Assembly: GCA_022606135.1 (NCBI GenBank) | Contig: JABYQN010000008.1 | Span: forward strand, 372,001-436,000 | DNA length: 64,000 nucleotides | Source of the DNA: Fomes fomentarius | Lineage: Eukaryota > Basidiomycota > Agaricomycetes > Polyporales > Polyporaceae | Reading direction: 5' to 3' | Part shown: positions 12,197-22,484 of the stretch, piece after piece | Layout: the number at the start of each line of letters is the position of its first letter | How positions within the stretch are numbered: the stretch's first letter is position 1 | The notes under the pieces: generated by a model | What the model was told of the DNA's origin: nothing | Database searches by the model: none | What the model saw: only the letters and a program-made list of their open reading frames with translations | Program-made: the position numbers and the translations under genes

Positions 12197-12274
12197 GGCC
12201 GGCTAGCTCAGTTGGTTAGAGCGTGGTGCTAATAAGTAACGCCAAGGTCGTCGGTTCGATCCCGGCGTTGGCCA
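12197..12274 (+). tRNA. tRNA-Ile (anticodon AAT) with a 4-nt intron
   Basis: The 74-nt mature cloverleaf is complete. The acceptor stem is GGCCGGC/GTTGGCC, the D-arm GCTC/GAGC, the anticodon stem TGGTG/CGCCA, the T-arm GTCGG-TTCGATC-CCGGC, and the discriminator is A. The anticodon loop reads CTAATA, then four extra bases, then A. The extra bases (AGTA) sit exactly after position 37, the canonical intron site. A five-T run (12278-12282) follows as a Pol III terminator. Isotype is read from the anticodon and the Ile-like body. Confidence 0.93.
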
Positions 12275-12277
12275 TTG

Positions 12278-12282
12278 TTTTT
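12278..12282 (+). terminator. Pol III terminator of tRNA-Ile
   Basis: Five consecutive T residues on the coding strand start four bases after the tRNA 3' end, the standard RNA polymerase III stop. Confidence 0.8.
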
Positions 12283-14000
12283 ACTCGTATGCTCATTCCA
12301 AACGAGTACACTACAGCATTGCGCCGATTGGTACTCAGTCTCGAGCACAGCTTCTCCATATAGTAAAAAAACACATCGTCGCTTTCAACGGTGTGGCGCC
12401 CAGCTCGAGACAGAACAAGAGTATGACGGGCAATTGCTGTTTTACTCGCACATATCACCATGGCAAGAGTATGGTGTTTTAGGGAGAGACAGCACTTCTG
12501 TCACCTGGCTAGGGTCCTCGGAGTCCATAATGAAGGGTTGCCTGTCTGGTGGTCATCTTGAGCAGTACTTCTCCTAGATCTTGTATGGTATGTATTAAGC
12601 GATATCTTGCTCATGATGGACATGCGTCGCTGGAAGTCGGATGCAAGCTATGAATATATCAAGTTTTAATTAAGGCTGAAGGTCGCGCTTCCGGTAAGGC
12701 CGAAGCCGAACGACGGGGGCGTCTATCTCCTCGAGATGAACGTTATTAATTATAACTCAATACCGTTCGATTTCATCCTCCTCGCTGCTCGACGACTTTC
12801 GCGCAACTGCATGGTCTACGCACATGTAGCACGGCAAACATCAGGTGCAGTCCTCATACCGTGACAGATTTCCTGCAACGACTCTCCCAATGGACATATA
12901 TCAATGTGTAACGTGAGTCTCTCTACGACCTCCTTGGACCCTGATACGTGTCCATGATCACAACTGTTCCCTATTACCTGATGGGCCCAGCCTACCTCTC
13001 AATGAGTGGTTGGGATCCCCTTGATCGACTCATATGTTTTTGAGGCGTCTTGCAACATGGTCACTGACAGGTAGTGTAGGTGCTGACTGGAGTTATATCT
13101 AGGTTGATCGCTGCATTATCACAATGAAGACCAGCGGAAATGGCGCTTACACGCCTGTATTGAGTCAGTTGCACTTTCATTCGCTTTTCAAACCTCCCCG
13201 CACTTTTCTTATGATGAGAAATTCGTATCGCTGCGTTCTATATGAGGAGAGGTCGTGCCTCCTCGGAGTCGCGAAGCTCTTGCATGATCATGCCCTCATC
13301 GGGCGTTATCTTCTCTCTGATTTTACATCCCTTGTGCAACACCACCATCTTGCCTGCTGCACAACTCGAACTGACGTATTGTCCCTAGTGTCACACTCGT
13401 GGATCGGAGCCTATGGGAGGTCAAAGAGCAAGTTGACATGGATGGCAATACGTTCCGACGTGGTGGGTACGTACGTTACATATGAATTGTTGCCATCCCT
13501 TGTACGCATTCGCAATGAAGCAATCTTATGAGCCGCGGCCTACGATCACCCCAACCTCGCGTCTACAATTGTTCTTCCCTCGTGAGAGCAACTTGGGGTG
13601 CACCTTGTGCGACTCAGGGATCAAACATACAAAAGGTTACTTGCAGAGGGAAACCACCACCGTTGGACTGGTTGAACGTCGTGAGTGTGAGCCGAATCCG
13701 GAGCTCTGAGAAGGCCACATCTCTCCGCGTGACGTTCAGGTTGTGCATCTGCTGTCTCCCAAAGATCTTCAAAACGGGCAATGTCCCTGATTCCGCAACT
13801 TCCTGTTCATGACCGCTCCTCGTGGAGCTCATCTATGTGCGTCCATCGATCGTCTTGCTCTATTACCGCAGCTCAAAGCTGCGAATACACGCGCGGCTGC
13901 GGATCCATCTAGTACAAAAAGCACCACCCGCGACATGCGACATAGTACGCCCAGCCTCCAGACATAGCGACTTTCTGCATCTCAGCTCCTTTCTCATATC
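12283..14000. other. Gene-poor region with a repeat copy
   Basis: No gene can be supported. Short open frames (for example 13124-13531) lack bias and splice logic. Part of it, about 12530-12790, is repeated near 20.1 kb and is listed separately. Confidence 0.4.
12530..12790 (+). repeat. Dispersed repeat, copy 1
   Basis: About 260 nt that clearly align with about 20055-20310. Shared blocks include TTGTATGGTATGTATT, GATATCTTGCTCATGATGGA, GCCGAAGCCGAACGACGG and TTCGATTTCATCCTC, with small indels between. It is noncoding in both places. In the second copy it sits inside the broken eIF4G relic, so it may be the edge of an insertion or of the duplicated unit. Confidence 0.7.
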
Positions 14001-15978
14001 ATGTCGCCGAACAAGAGTGCTTCGAGCGTTCAGAATTATCTCGATCCCAATGCCCCTCCCTTCATTCCAGCCCGGTCCATATGGGCAGTGTCCGCAGAAT
14101 GTGCATCGCTCAACAAAGTCGTTTCATGCATGAGTGACGCTGGATCCACAAGTTCAGACAGTGTCTCCGAGCAGGAGACAGGCAAAAGCCAGGTGAGCAC
14201 TACGCCTTCTGATCAGTCGTCTGCCACCTGCTCATCTGTGCTTAGGAGCCAACATCTGTGCTCTCGCACGTGTCGACCGAGGGCGAGACTGACTCGCAGC
14301 GCACGTTGTTTGCGTCGGCATTGTCTGCCGCTCGTCCTATCGCAGACCTGAAGACTGTACGGTACCCAGAGGGAATCACTAGTCCACGGGGGACCTTCAA
14401 CAACAATGCGACCCCGGGCAAGTTTGTGTAAGTGTGCACCATTCCAATGACTGTATACAGCGGTCATAACAGATCAGGTTACGATTGACCCTTAAATGTT
14501 TATAGATACGACCGTGACTTCCTGCTCCAGTTCATGCCGGTCTGTCAAGGACAGCCAGTCTTCCTCGCGCCTCCAGAAGCTTTCTTCGCGCCACCCCAAA
14601 CTCTCTTCACACCACCAGACACTTTCTTCACGGCTTCAGGCGCTCTCAACCACTATCAGCGTCTTGGAGACTCCATCGAGCACGAGATCGGCCCTCTCCT
14701 TGCCGCACTCTCACTCGCGTCCATCGATACCATCTCTAGCCAAATCGTTGAGCACGTGAATAAGGCGGAGCAGGAGAAGAATGGAGAGCGCCTCAACCAT
14801 GTCGCCCGGCTCATCTACGCAGAAGCGATTGGTCCAGCGACGACGACGCACCGGGACGCGGAGGCGTACGCACGGCTATGCAGACAAGTTATAGAGCGGA
14901 TGAGCCCGAACATACGCTGTCATGCCCTCAAAGATGCCGAAGGGACGCCAATATCGGGCGCTGGTTGGTTCCACGGACGCCTTCTTGCCTGCTGTCGCAA
15001 AGACTTTGAGTGGATATGGCCTTCAAAGAGCGCCCACGCGGTATTGTCAACGTCTTCAACGGCAGTGCACGACCGAGGTCGTGCACTCGTGGTATTCTTG
15101 GCGGCGCTATTCAAGGAGCAGCTGGTGACAGTGCGCGTCTTGCACAAATACGCAACGGCGCTCGTGGAACGCTCAGGCCACGCTCCCCTAGATGTGAGAG
15201 CAGAGAGCTTATGCGACCTGCTGTCCACTGCTGGGCATCTACTCGAAATGTCTTCGGAGAGTCGCAGTCTAAAGGACGTCTGCTTCAAGCACTTGAAGGC
15301 TTTATCAGGGAGTTCTAGCTTGGGCTCCCAAGTGCAATCTCGAGTGCAGGTTAGCTTGTCATTCATGACTGTAGAACCTACATTGATAATTCGCGTACAG
15401 GAAATTATAGCTCTACGTGAAAGTAACTGCAACGCCGACGGGCAGAAGATCGCCCGCGAGGCGGAGGTGCGTCTAGACGGATGTATCACTAGAAGCGAGA
15501 AATGGACCCAAGCTCATGTGATGTACAGGCTCACGTGGGTCACGAAGAGTCGGGCCGCGATGATGATCTCCCCCAGTCTGGCCTCCACAGCGTACAATCT
15601 CAATTTGAGCTGGATTACGCAGGCAGCTCAGTAGCCAAACGATACCCCGCGTCACTCGCAACTCGACCCTCAAGGCGGTTGTCCTCGACCGTCGAAGCGG
15701 AATCAATGCCCCTCCATCGTCGGAGTCAGGACCCATTCGTCGAAACCGCTCCCAGACCACTATCCAAGAGACTCCGCCTGTTGCCTCGCACTGTTCCACT
15801 ATCAAATACCGCAGATCAGCCACACCTCGGTCAGCCCTCGCAGTCATCTCCCTTCTCTAAGAAGTTCGGGAGTACCGTGGTCGTGGCACAAGGGCCACCT
15901 GTCGTGCGTTTGCAGGACGCTGCCCTGCAGTCAGCAAAGGGAGGCGAGCGTCCTGGGTCCACGGTCGCCTCTGTGTGA
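14001..15978 (+). CDS. eIF4G-like protein, unit A: eIF4E-binding site plus divergent MIF4G, no MA3
   Basis: Five exons join in phase: 14001-14192, 14246-14427, 14506-15349, 15401-15466 and 15529-15978, giving 577 residues. Exon 2 ends and exon 3 begins at the eIF4E-binding segment: RYPEGITSP, then GKFV|YDRDFLLQFMPVC, matching the YxxxxLL motif of eIF4G. Exon 3 continues into a MIF4G (HEAT-repeat) domain, recognisable by SIDTISSQIVEHVNKAEQEK, YARLCRQVIERMSPNI and FLAALFKEQLVTVRVLHKY but much changed compared with unit B. The last exon is the low-complexity linker with KRLRLLPRTVPLS, also present in B. Canonical eIF4G bridges the cap-binding eIF4E and the helicase eIF4A. Here the protein ends before any MA3 domain. 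It could be a functional short paralogue or a decaying copy. Confidence 0.8.
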
Positions 15979-17225
15979 CTGGAGGCGTTACATGCGAGGA
16001 AGGTCTATGCTCCGTAGATCGGGAGGTGGGTAGTTCCCGTGATGTCGAACTACTTCGATGGAAGTCTGACTTTAGGTCGGACGGATTATTGACGGTAGTT
16101 GCCGTGCGGCGAATATTTTGCTGTGATCTTGATCTCTCGGATGATCATGTATAGGGTTCGCGTTCGAAAAATGGATGGATATTTATTTTCGCAACAACTC
16201 CGATTCTCTACACTCAATGGACCGGTCATCGCGCTAATCTACCCGGGTGCTGCAGCACGAACGATAAGTTCAAGGGACTAGCCATGTTCTTCGAAAATAC
16301 TGCGGTCTTACGTTGACTGACAGGTCGGAAAAGCGGGCCGCCTTTGAAACGATCCTTCTGAGGGCGCGCCTTTCCTGAACGGTGCTGCGGTAAGTTGGCA
16401 TCCGAACATGGTATATGATCCATCCCCCCGCGACATCACGTCGCTTCAGCTCACGTTCACCCACTCTTCGTGCCCTATATTCGAGGTCGTCCCGATATTC
16501 AGCACACTGCGACGAGATATTTGATGCAGAGAGAGGACGACTATCTGCGGGTACGCGATTAGCCGAGGAGCAGGCAAAGAAGGCAAGGAAGGAGGCAGAA
16601 AGGAAGGGCGAGAAGCAAGCAGAGGGGCAGGCTAGGCGCGACGCACAGAAGACGGTCAAGAGGCTACGTCGCCTCCTCGTCAGGCCTCTGTCGGCCTCGG
16701 CATAACTGGTTTCAACAAACCTCCCTTCACCATGGACCAGTTTTCCACCCGGGCATGTCCTTGGAGTCCTCACGTACGCACCACTTCACTTTCTTACCAA
16801 CAGCCCGTTTCTACGATGAGGCTGACGGACTCGGAACGATACCAGGAAGTCCCGACTCCTCATGCCCGTATCAGGACTCAGAACCCAGCACTTATGTCGA
16901 AGAAAGATGCTGAAACGCTGATAGACCAAGCTACCAACACTCTACTCCATCTGCACGACGTCGACGATGTCCTCTCTATCTTCAACGAACTTCCCCCCCG
17001 ATTTCACAGCCGCGTGGTGGACAGCTTTCTCTCTACCGCAGTAGGGTCGAGCGACGCTGATGCCCAGATTGTTGCGTACTATTTCCAATGCGCTCTTTTG
17101 AAAGGTGTCTGCTCCTCTGCTGCATTCATAGACGGATTCTATCTCACCACCGCCGCTCTACGAGACATCGCGGTCAACTGTCCTGATGCCCCGCGCCGTT
17201 TCGCTATCATGCAGAAGGCAGCAGG
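15440..17225 (+). repeat. Large direct duplication, copy 1
   Basis: The end of unit A, the following noncoding DNA and the MA3 start of unit B align with about 20290-22215. Similarity covers exons and noncoding DNA alike, so this is a DNA-level duplication. It is broken in the middle: about 16555-16860 has no counterpart, being replaced in the other copy by about 21418-21845. Confidence 0.85.
16415..16705 (+). CDS. Possible small gene or stray 5' exon with a charged coil
   Basis: The open frame codes 96 residues. Its first 46 (MIHPPATSRRF..., ending SAG) are duplicated, diverged, as the first exon of unit C (21302-21416). The rest is a strongly charged helix (EEQAKKARKEAERKGEKQ) unique to this copy. 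At the point matching the unit C donor there is a GTACGC, so in this copy the first 46 codons may instead be an exon. I could not find an in-phase acceptor linking it to unit B. Confidence 0.35.
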   Translation: MIHPPATSRRFSSRSPTLRALYSRSSRYSAHCDEIFDAERGRLSAGTRLAEEQAKKARKEAERKGEKQAEGQARRDAQKTVKRLRRLLVRPLSASA

Positions 17226-19376
17226 CCTATGCGGTGATCCCGGTCACTCAAACAGCAGCGGCACGGAGAGTCAGTGTGGCTGCAAGGGGGACAAGGAGCG
17301 TCCCAGTGCTAGCCCGTCAGGTCAAGGTAGCTCCTTCGGTCCGTCGTCGAACCTCGGACCTGGGATGCTCGAACCAGTTGCACCATTGGAACTGTCCGCT
17401 AACCGCTGGACGCCCGCCAGTCTCACTAGGAAGGGCGTGCAAGAGCAACAAGACTCGCCTGAGGTCGTCGACCGGAAGGTCCGCTCATTGCTCAACAAGC
17501 TTACGATGGAGCGCTTCGACTCTATCTCTGACCAGATCATCGAGTGGGCGAACAAGTCGGAGAAGGAGAAGGACGGCAGGACGCTGTTCCAGGTCATCCG
17601 GCTGATGTTCGAGGCAGCGACAGACCAGGAGATGTTCTCCGAGTTGCACGCCCGCCTGTGCCGGAAGGCGATGGAGCGGATCAGCCCGAATGTCCGTGAC
17701 GATGGGATCAAGAATGCTGAGGGCAAAGCCATCGCCGGTGGCCAGCTCTTCCGCAAGTACCTTCTTAACCGCTGTCTGGTGGACTTCGAGCGCGGTTGGG
17801 TCGCGAAGGAGGCTACTGCCGCGGCTGCAGCAACAAAGGCAACAGAGGACCGGGCTGCGAAGGCGGCCGCGGAGGCGGGCAAGGATGAGGAGAGCGCCTT
17901 GTACTCGGAAGAGTACTATGCTGCGCAGAAGGCAAAGCGCCAGGGCCTTGGTCTCATCAAGTTTATCGGAGAGCTCTTCAAGCTGCAGATGCTTACGGAG
18001 CGCATCATGCACGAATGTGTGAAGAAGCTCCTTGGCAACGTAGAGAACCCAGAGGAGGAGGAGATCGAGAGCTTGTGCAAACTCTTGACGACCGTCGGTC
18101 AGATCCTCGACACTCAGAAGGCTCGCGCGCACATGGACGTGTACTTCTCGCGCATGAAGGGGCTGACGAAGAGCGGCAACGTCAAAACACGTTTGCAGTT
18201 CATGCTGCAGGTACGATCCTCACCCAAGAAATATACGCTGAAGTGGCCGTGCTGAAAGACCGTAGGACATAATCGAATTGCGCGAGCGCAAGTGGATTCC
18301 TCGTAACCTGATGGCCGCGCCTACAACGATCGCTGCCCTCCACGAACAGGTACGTGTATCAATCCCCATCCCGGTCAACAACAAACATGATGCTTACTTG
18401 CTGTCGGCAGGCTGCAAAGGTGAAGGCTGCGTACGAGAAGGAGTCTTTCAACCGCACCCTCGGCATGTCGCGCGGCGGCTCATTCGGACGTGGCGGCGAC
18501 CGTGGCCACCACACGCAGGTCGGCCCCAACGGTTGGGCTGTTACCGGCGGCCCTGCTGCTCGTCCAGCCAAGGCTGGTGATTTGTCTCAGTTCGGCAAGC
18601 TCAACAAGGCGACGCCCATGACTTTTGGACCCAGCTCCGTGTTCCAAAAAGGCGACAAGGCGTCGAAGAGCCGCGAGGGTACAATTCGCTCCGGGTCGAC
18701 AAACATGTTCTCCATGCTCAGCGCCAATGCTGAAATCTCTGTTGATCCCTCGTCTGGGAAGTTCAGCCGTCCGCCGAGTCGCAAGAGCAGCATCGACCTT
18801 GGCTCTGGTGGTGCGCCGGAGCAGCCGCAACAAAGGAGGAAACTGCAGCTTCTGCCCCGCTCTGTCCCTTTGGATGCAGAGAAGACGGACGCTACACCTG
18901 CTGCGTCTACTGTCAACTCAGACGACGAGGGTGCGGAGTCAACGTCTGGTGGCCCCTCGCTTACCGAGACGGAGGCGAAGACGCGGATTGAGGAGGACTC
19001 CAAGGAGTTCTTCAGCATCCGTGACTTAGACAAGGCCGAAGTCTACTTCATCAAGCTCCCGTCTGAATTCCGGCACCTCTTCGTCGACAAGCTCGTCACT
19101 AAGGCCATCGAGTCGAAGGAGGCAGACGCGAAGCTTGTTGGAGATTTCTTCAACCGCGCAGTGTCGAAGAACCTGTGTTCGCCTCAATCTCTCGAGGATG
19201 GTTTTACACCAACAGCAGAGATCCTCGACGACATCGTCATTGACGCACCCAAGGCGCTGGACCTATACGCGACGATGATCAAGGGTGCGCACCTCCACGA
19301 GGACGAGGAGCGGCGAACGCGGCTTGCGAGCAAGTCGATAGACAGCGACAAGTTGGTAGCGATGCTCCAATCTTAG
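16732..19376 (+). CDS. eIF4G-like protein, unit B: MA3-MIF4G-MA3
   Basis: Three exons, 16732-18210, 18266-18349 and 18411-19376, join in phase and give up to 842 residues. Residues about 55-165 form an MA3-like domain (MSKKDAETLIDQATN..LPPRFHSRVVD..YYFQCALLKG). Next comes a highly conserved eIF4G core: SANRWTPASL, LLNKLTMERFDSISDQII, NAEGKAIAGGQLFRKYLLN and GLIKFIGELFKLQMLTERI. After DIIELRERKW the linker with RRKLQLLPRSVPL leads to a C-terminal MA3 domain (AKTRIEEDSKEFFSIRDLDK to DSDKLVAMLQS). MIF4G binds eIF4A and RNA; MA3 modulates eIF4A. Usual fungal eIF4G has eIF4E-binding, then MIF4G, then MA3. Here an extra MA3 replaces the eIF4E-binding N-terminus. The start at 16732 is tentative; the ATG at 16894 is an alternative. 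Confidence 0.85.
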
Positions 19377-19934
19377 ACACTGACGCATAGATTGAGTCTG
19401 CATTCTGCTCTTCATCTGTCGTATTACGCTCCGACCCTGACCCTGCATCGCACATTCCCTTTCCGTCATCCTTCCCCATATCCCATCCCCCATTCCCCAT
19501 CCTCATCCGCTGTTAGTACTGTGACACGCGATTCCTCTGTTGTCCTGCCTGCATTCTCGAGTCTAGGTGTCTCATATTCCACGCATATCTGCGCTGGTTG
19601 TCTGCATTAGTGTGTACTTATTACATAGCACAGTATTGCACGATAATATCCCTTTCTTCCTCTCGGACTTGAATCGTGTGTGCTGGTTGTATGGTAGCTA
19701 CATTATGTAAGAATGTGCTGGTTCCAGTGAGCGAGGCGTTGAGTGTAACAGAGTGGGCATGGCTTCCGGAACATTCCAGGTAACCGAGCCTAGCCGATTA
19801 ACCGTATCTTATGTAAGCGTACGCACTCCCATTACTTACAGAATTATGGGCAAGTGCTACGCTGGCTTCATCCTTCCTTCTCTTTATCCACCATGTTTAC
19901 TACTACTCGTTCCCTTCGTCTTGCGGCCTCCCGC
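19377..19934. other. Intergenic region after eIF4G unit B
   Basis: No gene seen. The first part is pyrimidine-rich and probably the 3' untranslated region of unit B. Confidence 0.4.
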
Positions 19935-20885
19935 TCCAGGTACGATCCTCACATTTGAATAATGCGCTAAAGTGACCGTGCTGACAGACACTAGGATGTG
20001 ATCGAATTGCGGGAGCGCAAATGGATTCCCCGTAACTAGGTGGCTGCGTCACGTTTCACTGTCTGGTGGCCATCTCAAGCGGTACTCCTTCTGGAACTTG
20101 TATGGTATGTATTGAACGATATCTTGCTCATGATGGATGTGCGTCGCTGGATGTAAGCTATGAATTATATATATAAGTTTAGGCGCCGCTGAACACATTC
20201 AGCGCTTGCTGGTAAAGCCGAAGCCGAACGACGGCCGTCTATACCATTCTGAGTCGAAATGAACGTAACGTTATTACGGTTCGATTTCATCCTCTCCTTC
20301 AGCCTCCTGCCAGAGGTGCGTCTAGACAGATGTACTAGTAGCGAGGAATGGACCCAAGCTCGTGTGATGCACAGGCTCACGAAGAGTCGGGCCGCGTTAA
20401 TGAGCTCCCCCAGTCTGGCCTCCACAGCGTACAATCTCAATCTGAGCTGGATTACGCAGGCAGCTCAGTAGCCAAACGACACCCCGCGTCGCTCGGCGCT
20501 CGTCCCTCGAGGCGGTTGTCCTCGACCGTCGAAGCGGAAACAATGCCTCTCCACCGTCGGAGGTCAGGACCCATTCGTCGAAACCGCTCCCAGACCACTA
20601 TCCAAGAGACTCCGCCTGTTGCCTCGCACTGTTCCACTATCAAATACCGCAGATCAGCCACACCTCGATCAGCTCTCGCAGTCACAGGGTGATACGAAAC
20701 TGCGGTTGGTGCCTCGCGGGCTCTCTTCACAACAGACACAAGTCCACTCATGGTCATCTTCCTTCTCTAAGAAGTGCCGTGGTCGTGGCACAAGGACAAC
20801 CTGTCGTGCGTTTGGATAACGCTGCCCCGCAGCCAGCAAAAGGAGGGCGAGCGTCCCGGGTCCACCGTCACCTCGCCGGTGTGAC
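19935..20885 (+). pseudogene. Broken eIF4G relic
   Basis: At 19935-20045 the donor, intron and second exon of unit B (18211-18330) are recognisable: GGTACGATCCTCAC, then ATCGAATTGCG-GAGCGCAA-TGGATTCC. The exon meets a TAG stop soon after CGTAAC. A noncoding repeat follows (20055-20310), then the linker exon of unit A (from about 20360). That linker carries one extra base near 20565-20575, in the CGGAGGTCAGG stretch where unit A has CGGAGTCAGG. The extra base throws the conserved LLPRTVPL segment out of frame. No intact protein can come from it; it is the left half of the second duplicated copy. Confidence 0.75.
20055..20310 (+). repeat. Dispersed repeat, copy 2
   Basis: Counterpart of about 12530-12790 with the same block order. 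It lies between the relic MIF4G-end exon and the relic linker exon. Confidence 0.7.
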
Positions 20886-22215
20886 TACAAGCGTTACAAA
20901 CGAGGAGGGTCCATGCTCCGTAGATGGGGAACTGGGTAGTGTCGAACTACTGTCACGAGGATTAGGTTGAAGTCGGACTTTAGGTTGGACGGATTGACAG
21001 CTTGGGGACAGTTGCCGTGCCGCGATTATCTTGCTGTGGTCTCTCAGATGTATACGGTGCGCGTTGGGAAGATAACTCTGATCCTCTACACTCAATGAAC
21101 CGTCATCGCGCTAATCTGCTAGGGTGCTGCAGCACGGACAATAAGTTCAAGGGACTGGCCATACTCTTCAAAAATGCTGCAGTCTTACGTTGACAGGTTC
21201 GAAGGACCGCCTGTGACATGATCCTTCTGAGGCCGTGCCTTTCCCGACCGGTGCTGCGGTAGATTGGAATCCGGAAATCTATATAATGCATCCCCCCGAC
21301 TATGAGTCGCTGTAGCTCACGTCCACCCACTCTTCGTGTCCTATATTTGATGTCACCCCGATATTCAACACGCTGCGACGAGATATCTGATGCAGAGAGA
21401 GGACGACCATCTGCGGGTACGTGTTGTCATTGGATAAGCGTTGTTGAACTGGGTTTCACACATCTATAGGTTTAGTTCACTTCCTCCAGGAAGGCCTTGC
21501 CCCCCCAGAATTAAAGAGCGGAGTTCGCCGCGACATCAAAACGTTTGGGTCTGTTCCTGCTACTCGGCGGACATTCATTCGTCCTTCTACGGCTGTAGGA
21601 ACGACTTTGCCAGAGATGGAGTCCACAATCTCGTGGAAATCTGCGGCCTCTACAGTGCCCAATCGTCCTCAGTTCGACGTCAAAAGCCTGTTTCAGAACA
21701 AGTCTTCCGGTACGTAGCAGGAGTCAAACCTAACTGCTCAATCGCCACCTCACCCGCATCCGCCGCAATAGTGCCTCTGGCATGCAGTCCTTACACCACG
21801 TCACTTGGTAGAAGGGCTACGGCGAATGCTGGGGAAGCCTGCACATCTCCCCATGCCCGCACCAGGAACCCAGCACTTATGTCGAAGAAAGATGCTGAAA
21901 TGCTGATAGACCAAACCACGAAGACTTTATTCCATCTGCACGACATCGAAGATGTCCTCTCTATCTTCAACGAGCTTCCCCCCCGATTCCACAGCCGTGT
22001 GGTGGACAGCCTTCTCTCTACCGCGGTAGAGTCGAGCGACACCGATGCCCAGATTGCTGCGTACTACTTCCAATGCGCTCGTCTGAAAGGTGTCTGCTCC
22101 GCTGCTGCGTTCAAAGACGGATTCTATCTCACCACTGCCGCTCTACGAGACATCGCGGTCAACTGTATTGACGCCCCGCGCCGTTTCGCTATCATGCAGA
22201 AGGCGGCAGGCCTAT
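20290..22215 (+). repeat. Large direct duplication, copy 2
   Basis: Aligns with about 15440-17225. Near-identical blocks (for example over 20355-20680) alternate with small indels, and the middle segment differs completely. It covers the relic linker, noncoding DNA and the MA3 domain of unit C. Confidence 0.85.
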
Positions 22216-22484
22216 GTGCAATCTCCCGCGTCCCCACCGTACAAGGGATATTCGACTCTCAGGTTGTCACGGGCCCCGTCACCTGCGATGTCCAGCTGGA
22301 GACCGTCGTGGATGCCATCCGGAGCACAGTCAAAGTTGGGAGTTGCGGAGATAAGGACTGTCGAGGTGTCGAGTGGGACAGGGAAACCAGAGGTGGGAGT
22401 GACTGGGAACCCGATGATTGTGAAGATGATGATTGGTGGAGCACCGCGCCGCTACCCAGCGAAGACGGTTGGGACTCATTCTGA
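21302..22484 (+). CDS. eIF4G-derived protein, unit C: linker plus MA3 only
   Basis: Three exons, 21302-21416, 21470-21709 and 21772-22484, join in phase at both introns and encode 355 residues. A TATA-like CTATATAATG lies just upstream (about 21279-21288). The N-terminus is serine/arginine-rich. The middle reads KTFGSVPATRRTF and FDVKSLFQNKSS, low complexity like eIF4G linkers. Residues about 170-285 are the same MA3-like domain as at the N-terminus of unit B (MSKKDAEMLIDQTTK..LPPRFHSRVVD..AAYYFQCARLKG). After it the sequence diverges into an acidic, tryptophan-containing tail (EPDDCEDDDWW) and stops. There is no MIF4G and no eIF4E motif. An MA3-only protein recalls PDCD4, an eIF4A inhibitor, but that is inference. 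Confidence 0.7.

Noticed and set aside
12530..12790. The repeat near 12.5 kb as a transposon end
   Set aside because: No terminal inverted repeats, target-site duplication or transposase reading frame could be seen at either copy.
13124..13531. A 135-codon plus-strand open frame
   Set aside because: Composition is not coding-like and nothing connects to it; probably chance.
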